64,000 bases of DNA, from the NCBI RefSeq assembly GCF_032854445.1, contig NC_088303.1, positions 6,085,501 through 6,149,500 of the forward strand, given 5' to 3'. The translations under genes were made by a program, and so were the position numbers. The stretch's first letter is position 1; each line of letters starts with the position of its first letter. The DNA is from Liolophura sinensis. Its lineage: Eukaryota; Mollusca; Polyplacophora; Chitonida; Chitonidae. Under the pieces are notes generated by a model. That model did not search any database, had not been told where the DNA came from, and worked only from the letters and a program-made list of their open reading frames with translations. This document shows positions 22,620 to 34,414 of the stretch, piece after piece.

Positions 22620-24730
22620 CACTGCGTTCCCGTGATGATGAGAATCTCGCATTAGGGCATCTGCTAAAAGTACAAACGAGATATTTTGGGATTATCAAAG
22701 ACATCGGTAACTTCAAAAGAGACCGGAATGTTTGACACCTCTTCAAGAGGATTAGCTGTCAGCTTTGTGTGAAGGAGTTAGTTGTATCAAATGTCGAGTA
22801 ATCACCATCATTTCTTGTGTGAAATCAATATTTTCTTTTGACTTGATTTATATACCACCCTGTCGAACTCATTGCCTCTACCATGGGAGCCCGACCCCGT
22901 CCGTGTTTCCCTGTCCCCATCCCCTAGTTAATCATCGTCCATTTGTCTGCTGGATTTTTTCCTTAGTTCCGCTATTTTTTACAATTTCCATACGGACGTT
23001 GCCATGTTGTCTGAAGCAATTACCCAGCCTCATTTATCTCTGTAAATTTTGTCCAGGCAAAGGTCAAAGCTTGCCCATCTGGCTACCGTCAGTTCGTATT
23101 AATATGGAAGTTGTGATAACAAAGAACGGTAGTAGCACTACCGATGATAATGGACCACTCCAGTTTTATGAACGTGAATGGAACTCTAGGCTAGAGTAGG
23201 ACCCATTTCCACACGTTCTCTTCTAAATCAACAACAAGTCATAACGACCAATAATCATAACTGTGGTAGCATGGCCGGAATAACGTCGTATCGTTACATA
23301 TAATTTTAACGCGATTCTAATGTGATCGAAACAGAGGTGCTCCGCTATATACCCTGGATCGGGGAATCTTGCAGCACTTTCTAAAATCGCGATAACACAC
23401 ATCATGCGAAATTAACACAACCCTCACGAGTTTTGGACAGAAACACTGGGGATGTCCCAGTATACCTGTTTGAAAGCTGAGATCGATTTTTCACAGGGAA
23501 TCACGTTTGAAATGTTAAGTCTCCCACTGGTGAGAATGGAACCTGCGATTGGAGACTCATGCCTTTAAGGACGTCACTCACGAATGGCGGTTTATTCTTA
23601 TTGATATACACTGTAATAAATGTTGATAAAGAAAAATAAATCTAGTGCCTTTTGGTGCAAGTCTGAGTCATTATCATTGCAAAGGAAACATGAAAAGAGA
23701 CTTGTTTGATTGTCAGCATTGTTCAATTGCTCACCATGAAAGAATCGTGCATATAAAACGGTTCCAAATAAAAAAAAAAACACGCAATAACAAGGTCATT
23801 GTCACATGGCATATGAATGGTATGTATAGCGAACAACGATGAACCCATGGGGCCATACTGGCTAACAGACCAAAGATCAAATTTGAGGTTCACAATATGG
23901 CGATACCGATAGATACAGCGTTTACTTGTATTTCCCTCCTCTGAGTTTTGTGGTTTCCTAACAAGAAAATATAATATGCGAGCAGACAGCTTTCTTTTCT
24001 TTTGTTTTAACGACGTACATGTAATGCAAAGTAGGCACGTATGAAGGAGTCCATTGTGGAGAACGAGGAAAGCAGTCGGGTGGAACAAGTCGTTTTTGTA
24101 GTTACCTGGCATGGCTAACCGTTTCACTATGACTATGAGCAATATCGATTACGTCAGCCACCGTGTATTATGTTTAAATTGCATAATGATTGATTTAAGG
24201 ATTTCAAGATTAAAGTAATTAACCATGACGGCGAAGGCAATTTAAGAGGGGTAATTGATAAATTATGCAGAACGAGTCGATTATCTGCTGACGCTGTTGT
24301 GTAAGTTAACCAGAGCTGTGCCCTGGTCGCCAGCAACACTTATGTAATGCATATGTATGCGGGAAACTCGAGAACCTCCTCAACACGCTTTTAATAACCG
24401 GTTGAGAGTGATCCCTGGTAATAAAGGGCAATTTATCTTCTTGGTATACGTGTACTTATATAGCACAGATACTTCTGGGTGACGCTTGCTTTTATATTGC
24501 AATTGTATAATGGCTATGGTGGAAAACTTTTCTCACAGCGATTCGCATGGGTCTCTCTTAATTTAATATTCATATTCAGTCTATATGTAGGCTGTTTCTT
24601 GACCGTGTATCGTTTCCTTTATCTATAATGTTTCAGAGTTATTAATTAACTGTTTATCTATAATAAAGAATATTCGAATATTAATACCTATGGATCGTTT
24701 GTATAGAATATTTCGTACCGTTTTTAAATA
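22620..24730. other. spacer, no feature supported
   Basis: Holds two of the longest non-repeat open frames of the window (22765-23199 plus, 144 codons; 23723-24142 minus, 139 codons). Both are rich in Cys, Phe, Leu, Ile and Ser in the manner of chance frames and have no recognisable motif or splice partner. Confidence 0.4.
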
Positions 24731-24737
24731 GTATATA

Positions 24738-25003
24738 TTGATACATTTGATGACACCGTCTGTCCCTTTTGCCCTGTGTTGTCTTGTGGCAGGGCAAACA
24801 TATGTCTCCAAAACACTGCCGCCGCTGAAGTATCATACCGAAGACATCAGACATGACACCACTTCCTGTCATATAATACTGACACCGGATGAACCAGTCC
24901 TGTTTCATTGGTTTAACCTCACAGTCTGTGTTATGACCCAACCCAGGTTTGATCCCAGTCCTTCGTGTATGCCGCCATAACACAGGGCCACCAGAGCGGT
25001 TGC
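24738..25003 (-). mobile_element. tRNA-headed SINE, family 2
   Basis: On the minus strand a tRNA-like head (A-box-like TGGCCCTGTG near 24990, B-box-like GGGATCAAACC near 24950) leads into a body whose plus-strand text includes CATGACACCACTTCCTGTCA, ATACTGACACCGG and GAACCAGTCCTGTTTCA. I recall this word order from dispersed repeats in bivalve sequences, but cannot name the family. The copy is diverged and no target duplication was found. Confidence 0.6.
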
Positions 25004-26223
25004 ACATTTTTTTTAGTGTAAATCCATTTCTGAAAACATGTTGTTACTCTACACTAAAAGTTTACTATTAGACAACTTTATTAAAATCTATGTCTTCTAC
25101 CACGAAGGATATATTACAATTGCACAAGCGGTAATTATTCAGCTAACGTAAAACACGACCCAAAGTAAATGCCTTCTGTGGACCCAACTGTTCATCCTTG
25201 ACATAAAACACACAATGTTATCAGCAGCAATGTCATACATTCAACATCATAGCCAATGAAACCAGAAAACCGAGAAGGCAATACATATCTCCTAGTCATC
25301 CATCTGCACTTGCGGCGATATTTTATCCCTCCATATATCAGGCAGATATCGGTTATTCTCCAACAGTTCCCGAACCGTTCTATTTGAACTAGAAACACGA
25401 GACAGCTGCTGTGCGCACAGGTCGATTACCTAAGAAATTACAGCCTACAGTCATCCTTAATAGGTGGATTTGTTTTTCGCCATGAAAATATTCGAAGGTG
25501 TAATTTAATAGTAAAAATGTATTCTCCGGCTCCCAGGCTCGGTGTTTGTGGGACATTGATGGCACTAAGCGATCGACGACGCTCGTGTGGCTGTTTGCGC
25601 TGTCTAACATTTGTATTCCACCAACAAGGGAAAGTTCGTCAGTAAAGTTCCCTATGAGCTTTCATGAAGTTTGGCTTCTCACACAGGCGTGTTAATAAAT
25701 AAATCTGTAAATTTATCGTTTTCATTCCCTGTTTCTGAGTTAGCACTGTTTTCTGGGTGAGGAATCGGGACAGAACTACATGGGGTGAGAGGGTCAGGAA
25801 TTTAAAGGAGGACTGGTGAGGAAGATAGAGGGAGCAGAAAAGAGGAGCGGCTCGTACTTTTTCAAAATACTGCGGGTTAAAAACAAGCTATTGCTTTAGA
25901 CCTCTTCTCACATAGCTGTCTCGGGCTAAGTTAATTGTAACTACTACAGCCATAGGTGTTTCGTTTGTTTGTTTGTTTGTTTATTCACCAATATAATATA
26001 CAAAACATGATTCATATAAACATACAGAAACATATTGGCGGGAATAAAGCTCCATGGGGCTTGCTCTATCCCATTAACATACAATTTGTATATAATACAG
26101 GCAGGTGAACTATGGTGATTGTAAACATCGTGATTATCTGTTCCTGTAAAAAAGAGTAAAGAAATAAATAATACATACAGGTGCTTATGCTTACGACTAT
26201 CAAGTATATTATTGTGTGTTAGA

Positions 26224-26726
26224 CTAAACGGAGAATAAGTGCTGCAGCATATACGATTTCAGTTTAGATTTGAATAAGGAAATTGACTGAATATTGAGTA
26301 AGTATGAAGGGAGTTTGTTCCTTTCCCAAGGGCCAGCTACTTTAAGTGAAGGATGCGACAGATTACTTTTAAAGGGGGTTCGATACAGATCTAATGGCCG
26401 ACGTGTTGCGCCATAGTGACAAGTGACGTACGTTAGTATTGTAATTATTAAAGCTAGGTGGTAATACTTCGCGGTGATAAAAAAATTTATGCAATATCAT
26501 ATTAGTAGAAAAAATGTTCAATTCAGATAAGGGCAGAATATCAAGAGTACAAAAATGTGGCCTTGGGTGTTCTAGAGACCTCGCCAAGTCACAATTCGAA
26601 TAGCGCGTTTTTGCAATATTTGCAGAAGTTGCAAGTGAGACTTACATGTGTTTGCGCAGAAAATATTCCCGTATGAAAAATAAGGGTAGATCAAAGAATA
26701 ATAAAGGATAGAAAGTATTTTTTTAT
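26224..26726 (-). pseudogene. C-terminal region of the retrotransposon ORF
   Basis: Downstream of the RT on the minus strand, LQILQKRAIRIVTW (near 26615) and FKSKLKSYMLQHLF (near 26250) are typical of the conserved C-terminal extension of Jockey/CR1-type ORF2 proteins. At least one frameshift and two stops interrupt it. The ancestral stop codon is TAG at about 26224. Confidence 0.8.
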
Positions 26727-27545
26727 TCACCGATCCATAATGATGTTTAATATACCTAGATTCCTCGAGAGCTTTTTACGAATACAATCTATGTGTGACG
26801 TCCAATTTAGCTTTTCGTGAAACATAAAACCAAGAAATTTGAACTCCTTGACTCGTTTAACCTCTGTCCCAGAAACAGTCAAAGGAACAGTAATTTGTGG
26901 TCTATGTCTACTCGCTGGCGAGATAAACATATACTTTGTTTTGTTAACACTTAGTGAAAGGCGGTTTACACAGAACCAAGTGTTCAGCTTTCCTAGCTCG
27001 TGAGATGAAGTCGTGATAGCCTTATCGACATTTTCAGAGGAATAAGTTGTGCTAATATCGTCTGCAAAGAGTATGATATTTAGGACGTCTGTTACTTTCA
27101 ATATGTCATTTATATATAATAGGAATAGGATTGGTCAAAGAATCGATCCTTGAGGCACACCACATGTAACGTCTGTGGATTTAAACAAAACATTTCTGAA
27201 GGATGTACATTGTGTGCGGTTTGACAGGTAGCTACCCAGCCAGTCATTTAACAGGCCCCGGAAGCAATAGTGATCTAGTTTTGAAAGAAGAATGTTATGA
27301 TTGACAGTGTCAAAAGCCTTTGATAAGTCAATGAAAGTAGCCGCAGTATAATGCTTATTCTTCCTAGCGGTTATAAGTTTGTCATATAATGAGTTGGCGG
27401 CGTACTGAGTGGAATGGTTCATTCTGAAACCATACTGGTTAATATCAATTATGTTATATGACTCGAGATAATCAATGATAGAATTGGTAGCAAATTTTTT
27501 CTAATATTTTTCTCAGGCATGGAAGAATAGATATTGGTCTATAGT
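26727..27545 (-). pseudogene. reverse transcriptase domain of the non-LTR element
   Basis: In order on the minus strand: NQYGFR near 27430, FIDLSKAFDTVNH (RT block with the first catalytic Asp) near 27330, GVPQGSIL near 27150, then LFADD (catalytic Asp pair) near 27060 and a KTKYMF-type block near 26935. A single in-frame stop directly follows GVPQGSIL, where the family normally has Gly, and the frame continues afterwards into PILFLLYIND. Upstream, frameshifts near 27505 and 27550 separate this segment from the linker containing NYRPIS-type and GPNSI-type motifs. The reverse transcriptase copied the element's RNA at the nick site in intact relatives; this copy is dead. Confidence 0.93.
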
Positions 27546-28404
27546 TTCTAATTGGTCATGTCTACCAGCTTTGTAAACTGGTAACATTTTTGCTCTTTTA
27601 GAAGATCGGGGACAACGCCTGATGAGAACGACAGATAAATAATGTGGTTACAAACAAGTTTCACAGTAGACATATGGATACTATTTGGCCCAGTAGCAGC
27701 ATTAGACTTCAAGGATGTTAGGGCATTAAAGATGTCTGTTGGTGAAATATATGGAAAGGAAAAATTACTGTCATTAGCATTTCCAAGATAATCTGAAAAG
27801 AATTTCTCCACTGAAGGTATATTAGACTCAAGATTTGAGGCCAAAGAGCTAAAATATTCGGTGAAACCCCATAGCTATTTCAGTTTTATCTCTTGACTTG
27901 CGCTCATCAATTTCAAAACACGAGGGTAAGTGATCCTTGTTTTTCTTGTTCATCACTTGTGTAATGTTTTCCACGTGTTCTTGATGTCATTGTTATACTT
28001 GTTAAACTTATTTTCAAAATATTTTTTTTCTTGCCACGTGAAGAGTGGAATTTAGCAGATTTATGTACATTCTATATTGTTTTCACGTTCGATCAGTTTT
28101 ATTTATTAGCTTTTGATGGTAGAGTCTATTTTTCTCATTGATCGATATCAGGATGCTGTTGGTTACCCACAGTTTGATTTTTTTTTTGTTTATTTACGCT
28201 GATCGTAGTTAACGGGAAACATTTATTATACAGTGAACTAAACTTTAAACGAATACATACATTGTTAAGTTTACTTCAGTAGTTTCTTGATAAAAAAAAG
28301 TCCCAGTTTACATTTTGAATTCGCCTGGAAAATGTGTCTTTGTTAGCAATGGAGAATTTGCGAAAACTTGTTTCATGTACGTGTGATTTTTGTTTATATT
28401 TGAC

Positions 28405-28632
28405 ATTTAGAATATGGAATACGGGAAAATGATCCGTGATTCTGAGGAGAATGCCATAAAGACAGTGATCAGTGTGAAAATTAGTAAAAATATTGTCGAT
28501 TTAAGTAGCAGAGCGGGATTGGACCCTTGTTGGATTGGTTATTTGAGGGAAGAAAAGTGTGAGGTCATAATTTCTAGGAAACTGTTAATGGTGATCAGTT
28601 TTAAGAAGATTAATGTCAAAGTCACCCATGAT
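28405..28632 (-). pseudogene. endonuclease remnant of the retrotransposon
   Basis: The minus strand shows GDFDINLL (the GDFN block of AP-type endonucleases) near 28610-28630 and, after a frame change, a TDHFPV-like block (the SDHxPI motif) near 28420. Stops lie between them. The N-terminal two thirds of the nuclease are absent, which marks the 5' truncation point of the element near 28665. Confidence 0.8.
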
Positions 28633-29352
28633 TACTCATTTTTAATAATGCATCTTATGTGACAATTGTTGTTACAACTGATTGAGAGTTACATGATTAA
28701 ACTTAATCCTGTCACACAGTTTAGGGCAAATACACATGCAAATATACACATATATCCATACTGATATAGCCCTATTTATACCATGCACACACGAGAGACA
28801 AGAAGATACTCACAAAAAAATGAATAAATAAAGAAAAAATAAAGAAAAAAGCTAGCCAGAGAAAAAGTTTGTGCGATCTATCCAGTTTACATCGACGCAT
28901 GCTACTTATATACAGTATATGTTACACTGCTTCGGCTGTATGGAAGTAGTGAATAATGTTGAGGGTTGCAGTAAATAGTACTTGTTTCATTTAGGTAGGA
29001 CAAGATTGTAAATGACAGGATTTAGATATTTCATTGAATTAGAATAGTAGTTATTTTATTTAGGTAGAGTAGTTACAATCAATTAAGCGCACGATTGCTA
29101 TTTATTGAGCTGGACCCGGATCTATTTGAATTCCAAATCAAACGATATATGTAGCACTGGTTAATTCAAAAGAGGATTTACACTGACGGCAGGAGGCGTA
29201 ACTTTCTCTGGCCATATGTATCAATACAGACGTTATCGGCGAACTGACCGACATAGACAAAGCCGAGTACACACCCAAAAACTTTGGGCGGAAAATTTGC
29301 TGATGTTCAGCTTAATTAAAGCTGTGGCGTCTCTGTATCGTAATCCACTCAC

Positions 29353-29681
29353 GTCGCTGTAGTAGAGCGGTGCTAATGCTGCAGTAAAACCAGTAGAGAG
29401 GGTCACGTGCACAGTCAGAGGCAGAATGGGATTTTCACAAAACTTCACATTACATGTATATTTCATCGTTCCATCGACCGTACCATTATGCCCTATTAAC
29501 ACATTAGCGAACCTTTAACTGAATCACTGAAATATTAACAGAACTGGTCTCAACATCAAATAACAACTCCACGTCTGCAGTTATGTTATGTCCCCGCTGT
29601 TCGAAATGTGTTACAACTGCCACTACAATCATATCTTCTCCCGATGACATGAATGAGCCATTTGCGTCTTGAGTAAAGGAT
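29353..29681 (-). CDS. candidate exon of a surface/secreted protein, with frame break
   Basis: The minus strand reads two abutting frames. The first (29681 to about 29504) includes GEDMIVVAVVTHFEQ and NITADVELLFDVETS; the second (29502 to 29353) includes GTMKYTCNVKFCENPILPLT and ends in YYSD at a good donor (GAC then GTGAGT). Joining them needs one base less in the AAA run at about 29508. The pattern of beta strands, NIT/NIS glycosylation sites and a Cys pair looks like an extracellular beta-sandwich domain. The break may be a homopolymer error or a real pseudogene lesion. Outgoing phase 0 fits 17298-17394. No family is proven. Confidence 0.5.
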
Positions 29682-30374
29682 CTGGTCACCAAATATTTAT
29701 CATAGCAAAGCAAAGGCATTTTTCTTAAATTGTTTTATTAGCTGTGGTGAGTAGCTTTACGTAAAGAGGGCATGTTTTTTCCCCCTTTTTTGCTCTTGGG
29801 AAAGATGTTCTTTTTCGTCATCGTAGATTTTAAGCTGAGACCGTACGTTTGTCGTTTTTTCCTTTTATTATTGTCTTTATCATTAAAACTACATGTTAAA
29901 AGAAAAGGTCATATTTATATTGTTATTAGTTTGGATAAAGACAAACGAAAGAACGATCTTAACATCATGTTATCTTTTGTAAAACAGATTGTGAGTTGCG
30001 CAAGGGTCGTTACCTTGCTTTATATCGAGGAGTCAAAAGTTTTTGTCTGAACAACACAACTTGTTGTTTAACTCAACAATTTTACGACAGCTGCACCTAA
30101 GCTTATCAGGTGATGGCCTGCAAAATCGATCTCTTGTTTATTGTTGAACACCGTTGGATGATATGACTGTAAGAGGTTGTGTTATTGAAGCATAGGTGTT
30201 TCACCTAATAGAGGAACTTGGCATAGTTTTGTGACCCACACTTTCATGCATATAAGCATTCTTTAGTAAAACAGCAGCGTTGACTTTTTTCCCTAACAAG
30301 CCTAAAGCAATATTGCTTTTGCTGAACGTATGATCAGACATGATTTATTCTGTGTTTTTTGTGTTGTTTATTTT

Positions 30375-30510
30375 TGGGCGGAGGAAACCGGAGTGGCGGG
30401 AATATACCATTAAACTTTTACCGTTCCTGACTTGACGAACCAGTTAATGTCATAACTGTTTTTATCAGATCTGGTTTCGAACTCCCGATCTCTCCCCATT
30501 CCCAACACAA
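30375..30510 (-). mobile_element. SINE relic, family 3
   Basis: Plus-strand GGCGGAGGAAACCGGAGTG and, 70 bp on, TCTGGTTTCGAACTCCCGATC, whose reverse complement holds a B box (GTTCGAAACC). The arrangement (head at the right, GGAAACCGG body at the left) matches the piece at 57627-57790. Confidence 0.55.
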
Positions 30511-30925
30511 AGAGCGAAACATAAACAAGTATTTGATGACACATAGAAAATGGAGGGTCCTTAAAAGAAGACATTTCTACCGCCCATACCTTAAATTAAA
30601 TCAGCTTAAAGAGCCATAAAACTGTGTGGAATTCTGTTTTAGTTTAAAATTTTTTTTTAAAGTTTTCGGAAGAGACAATCACTGTTTTGAACCTAGTCAT
30701 TTTCTACAAAATCCACCGATTCGAGGCACATTGAAGTTCACTAAAAAACCTCTTTTCCTCCTCTTCAGCATTCATTGTGACGTCACTGTACTTAAGGTTT
30801 TACTCCTACCATGTGATTAACGTGCATTTCCAGTCTCAGCTAAATACGCATGTACACGCATGTATGTTGTTGTAATCGTGGATTTTGAGGTCTGTGAAAG
30901 CCAATTCGGAGTTTGGGATGTACTA

Positions 30926-31088
30926 AAGGGGCCATACGGGCATGGTTGCGGATGAGCTTGGGTTACCCCAGGCCTATGATCATTTTCCTCCCACCAAAAT
31001 GCTGGCAGCCGTTATATAAGTGAAATAAAAGTGATCACGGCGTAACACATCGCTGAATTAAGTAAATAAATAAATAAATAAATAAATA
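30926..31088 (+). mobile_element. diverged SINE family 1 copy with internal deletion
   Basis: GGGGCCATACGGGC (head start) jumps directly to GGTTGCGGATG, then TTTTCCTCCCACCAAAATGCTGGCAGCCG, GTTATATAAGTGAAATA, GGCGTAACACATC and an (AAAT)n tail at 31063-31088. The B-box part of the head is deleted. Confidence 0.8.
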
Positions 31089-31783
31089 TTACTTACATAA
31101 ATTAGCTTACCTGTTGACACCTCCATCCCAAGAAACTATTTGTGTCAATATACATATCAAAGTTCAGTGCATCTGCATCTCATAACATGTATTCTCTTAA
31201 AACTCCAATATTCAAATGTCGACATTGTCTAAACGTTAAAGTGATACATGGTAAATGGTGTAAAATATGAGCTTCACAAGGACATGTTAAAGTGATAGGC
31301 CTCATTATGATTGTTTACATGTGCCAACAGAATGTCACATTACAATAGTTTTAGCAATTATAAAGCGAAATACAAACCTATCGCTAACTGACATAACATC
31401 GTGATAAAATAAAACATTGTTAAATCATTTTGTGTAAAATTTCTAACACTTAAGATCGTGTTAATCTGACATTATTGGTGCTTTCTGGGTCCTGTTTCAA
31501 CATAATGCTGTAATTATGTATTGTTCTAAAGCATATTGGTTAAAACGAAAGAAGGAGGAAAACAAGAGCTAAAAGGATGAACGAATGAAACATTGCTTTT
31601 CTGTTTTTGCTTTGTTGTTAAATTATGACTTAATGGTATGACCAAATCAATTTAGTGCATTGTCTCCATTATAAAACTGAAATACTGCCAATGTGTCGCT
31701 AGCTTTCATTCATACATTCATAAATTTATTCATTGATACTTAGTAGATTGTACGTGTGAAAGGAACAGAGTAGTTCGTATTAC

Positions 31784-31975
31784 CTTGGTTTCTCTTAATC
31801 GAAAGAGAACGACGGCCGCCACAATCAGACAGATGATACAGACTGTAGTCAGACAGCACAGGGCAATCCGGACAGTGTCGGGTCCTCCGGGCCCAGCCAA
31901 GACACTGGTGTTAACACAGTTCGTGTTGGCTCCCAGAAGGTTGTTGGAGCCTTTAGTCTGAACATGCGACCCCAT
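31784..31975 (-). CDS. candidate exon encoding a single-pass membrane segment
   Basis: The minus-strand frame of 64 codons starts at ATG with a stop just upstream and ends in phase 0 at a consensus donor (ACCAAG then GTAATA). Residues 1-34 are polar with an NTS glycosylation site and a Gly/Pro-rich stretch. Residues about 36-58 form a strong transmembrane helix (RIALCCLTTVCIICLIVAAV), followed by FRLRETK, a positive-inside signature. It could be the start of a protein, or an internal exon entered at the GTTCAG within codons 4-6. The helix followed by basic residues suits a type I or type III membrane protein. No partner exon was found; the family is unknown. Confidence 0.5.
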
Positions 31976-31999
31976 GAGTCAGATTGAAGAAATAGTACC

Positions 32000-33485
32000 A
32001 GTACCGAACTTCTCGATGGTGTCAGAATTTACATCGAAGGTATATTCTCAAAGTTGCCTCTTCTTTCGTCAGACACCAGAGGGTTGGTGAAGTGTCATGA
32101 TCAGATGGTAACCATTTAGTTCATCGGAAAATTGCCCTTACAGAGCAATAAGCCTCTCAGACGTGTCTACCTTTAAACGATTCCGTTTATCACAAATCTA
32201 GCTCCAAAACCTGCAATTAGAAGAACGCTTCTATACTGATGAAACCTGGTAGAGCCTTTACCCTGAAACGCTTAGATTGCTGTGAATACTGGCCTGTAGT
32301 TTGGCTATACTGTGCCGCCAGGTATAGCCCGTTTGACTAGCCGCTTGCGTAACTCAGGTAATTGGGCTAACTGTAACAGGTAGATATCCACATTTGATTA
32401 CCTGCATGTCATCAGCAAAGCGATATCCGGTGTGTCTCGCTGTGGTAGCATCCCTGTTTATGAATACCGCCCCGCTTTTTAGTAATGGCGACTGTCCTGT
32501 ACAGGTGAGATACGGTTTGATTTATATTGATCGAGCACGGAAACAAAACAGCACCTGTCCGCTTCCCAGCAGTTTCCTTCAAATCCAGTAAATAAAGAGA
32601 AAAGCGCGTGGGATTGAAGAGGTAAGCAGGCGAGCGTCGCGCCAAAATGAGAGTTTGGTCTGCAGATAAACATGTCAGTTTGTACTCTTGATGATGTCCC
32701 CCTGCTTCCAACAACAGAAATATTGCCTGCAGTACTAATGATGCGAAATGCAATCACTCTACCTATCAAAGCTTTTGAGGTGTGACACTGAGTGTAATAT
32801 GCAATTTAACTGCACACTCGTTTGCACTAGGCAAATATTTGAATATCTATATATACATGAATGTTTACTCACCTCTCCGTTCTTCAAAAAACAATACTTA
32901 CATTACAAAGGGAATATATTCGTCACCGGACATGCGCAGTATACATCTACAAGCACATGAAACAGGGACGAAGTGTGTATTTATTCTTTCTTTCACTCCC
33001 CTCAGGCTGTCTCAGGGTTGCCGGTTAATTAACCATACGTGACTCTGGGCTCGTGGTGTGGTAATGGCTGTTCACTAGTTTTGAAATCTATATTGCATGC
33101 CAATTGCTTTTAGATGATCTGACTGGAGAAAGTAAGTATTTTGGGGATGACGTATACTTGTGGAATGAATGCGCGTGGAAACAGAGCCGATAGAAACAAA
33201 CACTTCGTATCGATTAATCCATTGTCGTTCCATATCTATCGTGTGGCCGGGTGTGTGTGTGTTTTGGGCCTGGATTACTCCATTAAATCTAAGATCGATA
33301 ATAACCATTATTTACCAGCAACGCTGAAGCCAGATTTTCCCTACATAATCGAACGGTTGAGTTATTTCTAAAATATATCAATTCGGATTGAACTGATGAT
33401 AGCCATTGTGGACTGGTTTCTCATGTTCCGTGCAATTCCACGTTAATTCCTACAATGTTGTCACTTACACTGTATGCTCGCTCAC
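32000..33485. other. spacer or upstream sequence, no feature seen
   Basis: If 31784-31975 is a first exon, its promoter would lie here, but no TATA box or other clear promoter motif was found. Open frames at 32412-33371 overlap in several frames and look incidental. Confidence 0.35.
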
Positions 33486-33488
33486 CCT

Positions 33489-33970
33489 GATTGTGCTGCT
33501 TGACCATGAGTGGGAAATCAGGCATAGTGTTTACCTATACCATATTTGTATGCATGCACACCAGGATTGTGCTGCTTGACCATGAGTGGGAAATCAGGCA
33601 TGGTGTTTAGTTATACCATATTTGTATGCCTATACACCAGGATTGTGCTACTTGGCCATGAGTGGGAAATCAGGCATGGTGTTTACCTATACCATATTTG
33701 TATGCATGCACACCAGGATTGTGCTGCTTGACCATGAGTGGGAAATCAGGCATGGTGTTTAGCTATACCATATTTGTATGCCTATCCACCAGGATTGTGC
33801 TACTTGGCCATGAGTGGGAAATCAGGCATAGTGTTAAGCTGTGGCATATTTGTATGCCTACACACCAGGATTGTGCTGCTTGGCCATGAGTGGGAAATCA
33901 GGCATAGTGTTAAGCTGTGGCATATTTGTATGCCTACACACTAGGATTGTGTTGGTTGACCATGAGTTGT
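33489..33970 (+). repeat. 76 bp tandem array A
   Basis: GATTGTGCTGCTTGACCATGAG recurs at 33489, 33565, 33641, 33717, 33793, 33869 and 33945, exactly 76 bp apart. Units 1-2 and 3-4 form a 152 bp dimer; units 5 and 6 are a distinct near-identical pair. The period is one more than a multiple of three, so overlapping plus-strand frames rotate through the array and stay open. The array ends directly at the hairpin that begins the 424 bp repeat. Confidence 0.96.
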
Positions 33971-34394
33971 AATATGTGTGATATTTATGACACATATTGT
34001 TTCAAGGAGATATCCCAATTACAAAACAAATCTTGACAAAAAAGGGGTTAGAAGGGGTCAACATTCTCTTAAGGGACGCAGTTGACGCCATTGTTCATTA
34101 AGTAAAATGTGGTATAAAACTATTTTACGTGAAATCCATAATCATAGCTACCTTTGTTAAACTAAGATTTGGTTTGCTCCAATTAAGGGAGAGTATTTTA
34201 GGTCCTGTAACGCAACAGTCGTTTTTCAATGGGATAGTTTCAGTTTTGAGGGATAGTTTCATTTTTGACACTAGTTATTGGCCTTATACTTGGACCGCTA
34301 TATACCGAAGGGCTCCGTGTATACTTCGCCTCTATTTGGTGTATTGTGTCTTGTGTGGTGGTTTCAATCAATGACGAAAGTTATTACAACAAAA
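33971..34394 (+). repeat. 424 bp direct repeat, copy 1
   Basis: Begins with a perfect 9 bp stem (AATATGTGT, 10-base loop, ACACATATT). It continues through TTCTCTTAAGGGACGCA, GGTCCTGTAACGCAACAGTC and ATTGGCCTTATACTTGGACC and ends at TTATTACAACAAAA. The second copy at 34836-35258 is about 95 percent identical by eye. Short plus-strand frames inside both copies are the same and probably incidental. Confidence 0.95.
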
Positions 34395-34414
34395 GGTTAC
34401 ATTCGGTAATTTTG

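Larger units (their letters stand above)
25963..28665 (-). mobile_element. non-LTR retrotransposon, 5'-truncated and broken
   Basis: Read on the minus strand, the element keeps the C-terminal part of an AP-type endonuclease (28405-28632), a linker, a reverse transcriptase (27850 to 26730), a C-terminal region to a stop at about 26224, a short 3' UTR, and a (CAAA)n-type tail at 25963-25985. The 5' end of the endonuclease is missing, as expected from incomplete target-primed reverse transcription. Frameshifts and stops occur throughout, so it cannot be autonomous. RT motif spelling suggests a Jockey- or CR1-like clade; this was not tested. Plus-strand open frames across it, such as 28414-28662, are antisense artefacts. 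Confidence 0.93.

Noticed and set aside
22765-23199. 144-codon plus-strand open frame
   Set aside because: Cys/Pro/Phe/Ser-rich chance-like composition, no domain, no splice context, no repeat or homologue recognised.
23723-24142. 139-codon minus-strand open frame
   Set aside because: Basic and hydrophobic mixture expected from AT-rich noncoding DNA; overlapped by other frames; no motif.
28414-28662. 82-codon plus-strand frame as a gene
   Set aside because: It is antisense to the endonuclease remnant of the minus-strand retrotransposon.
33971-34000. Hairpin as a Helitron 3' terminus
   Set aside because: No CTRR end follows the hairpin on either strand; only the general layout recalls Helentron-associated elements.
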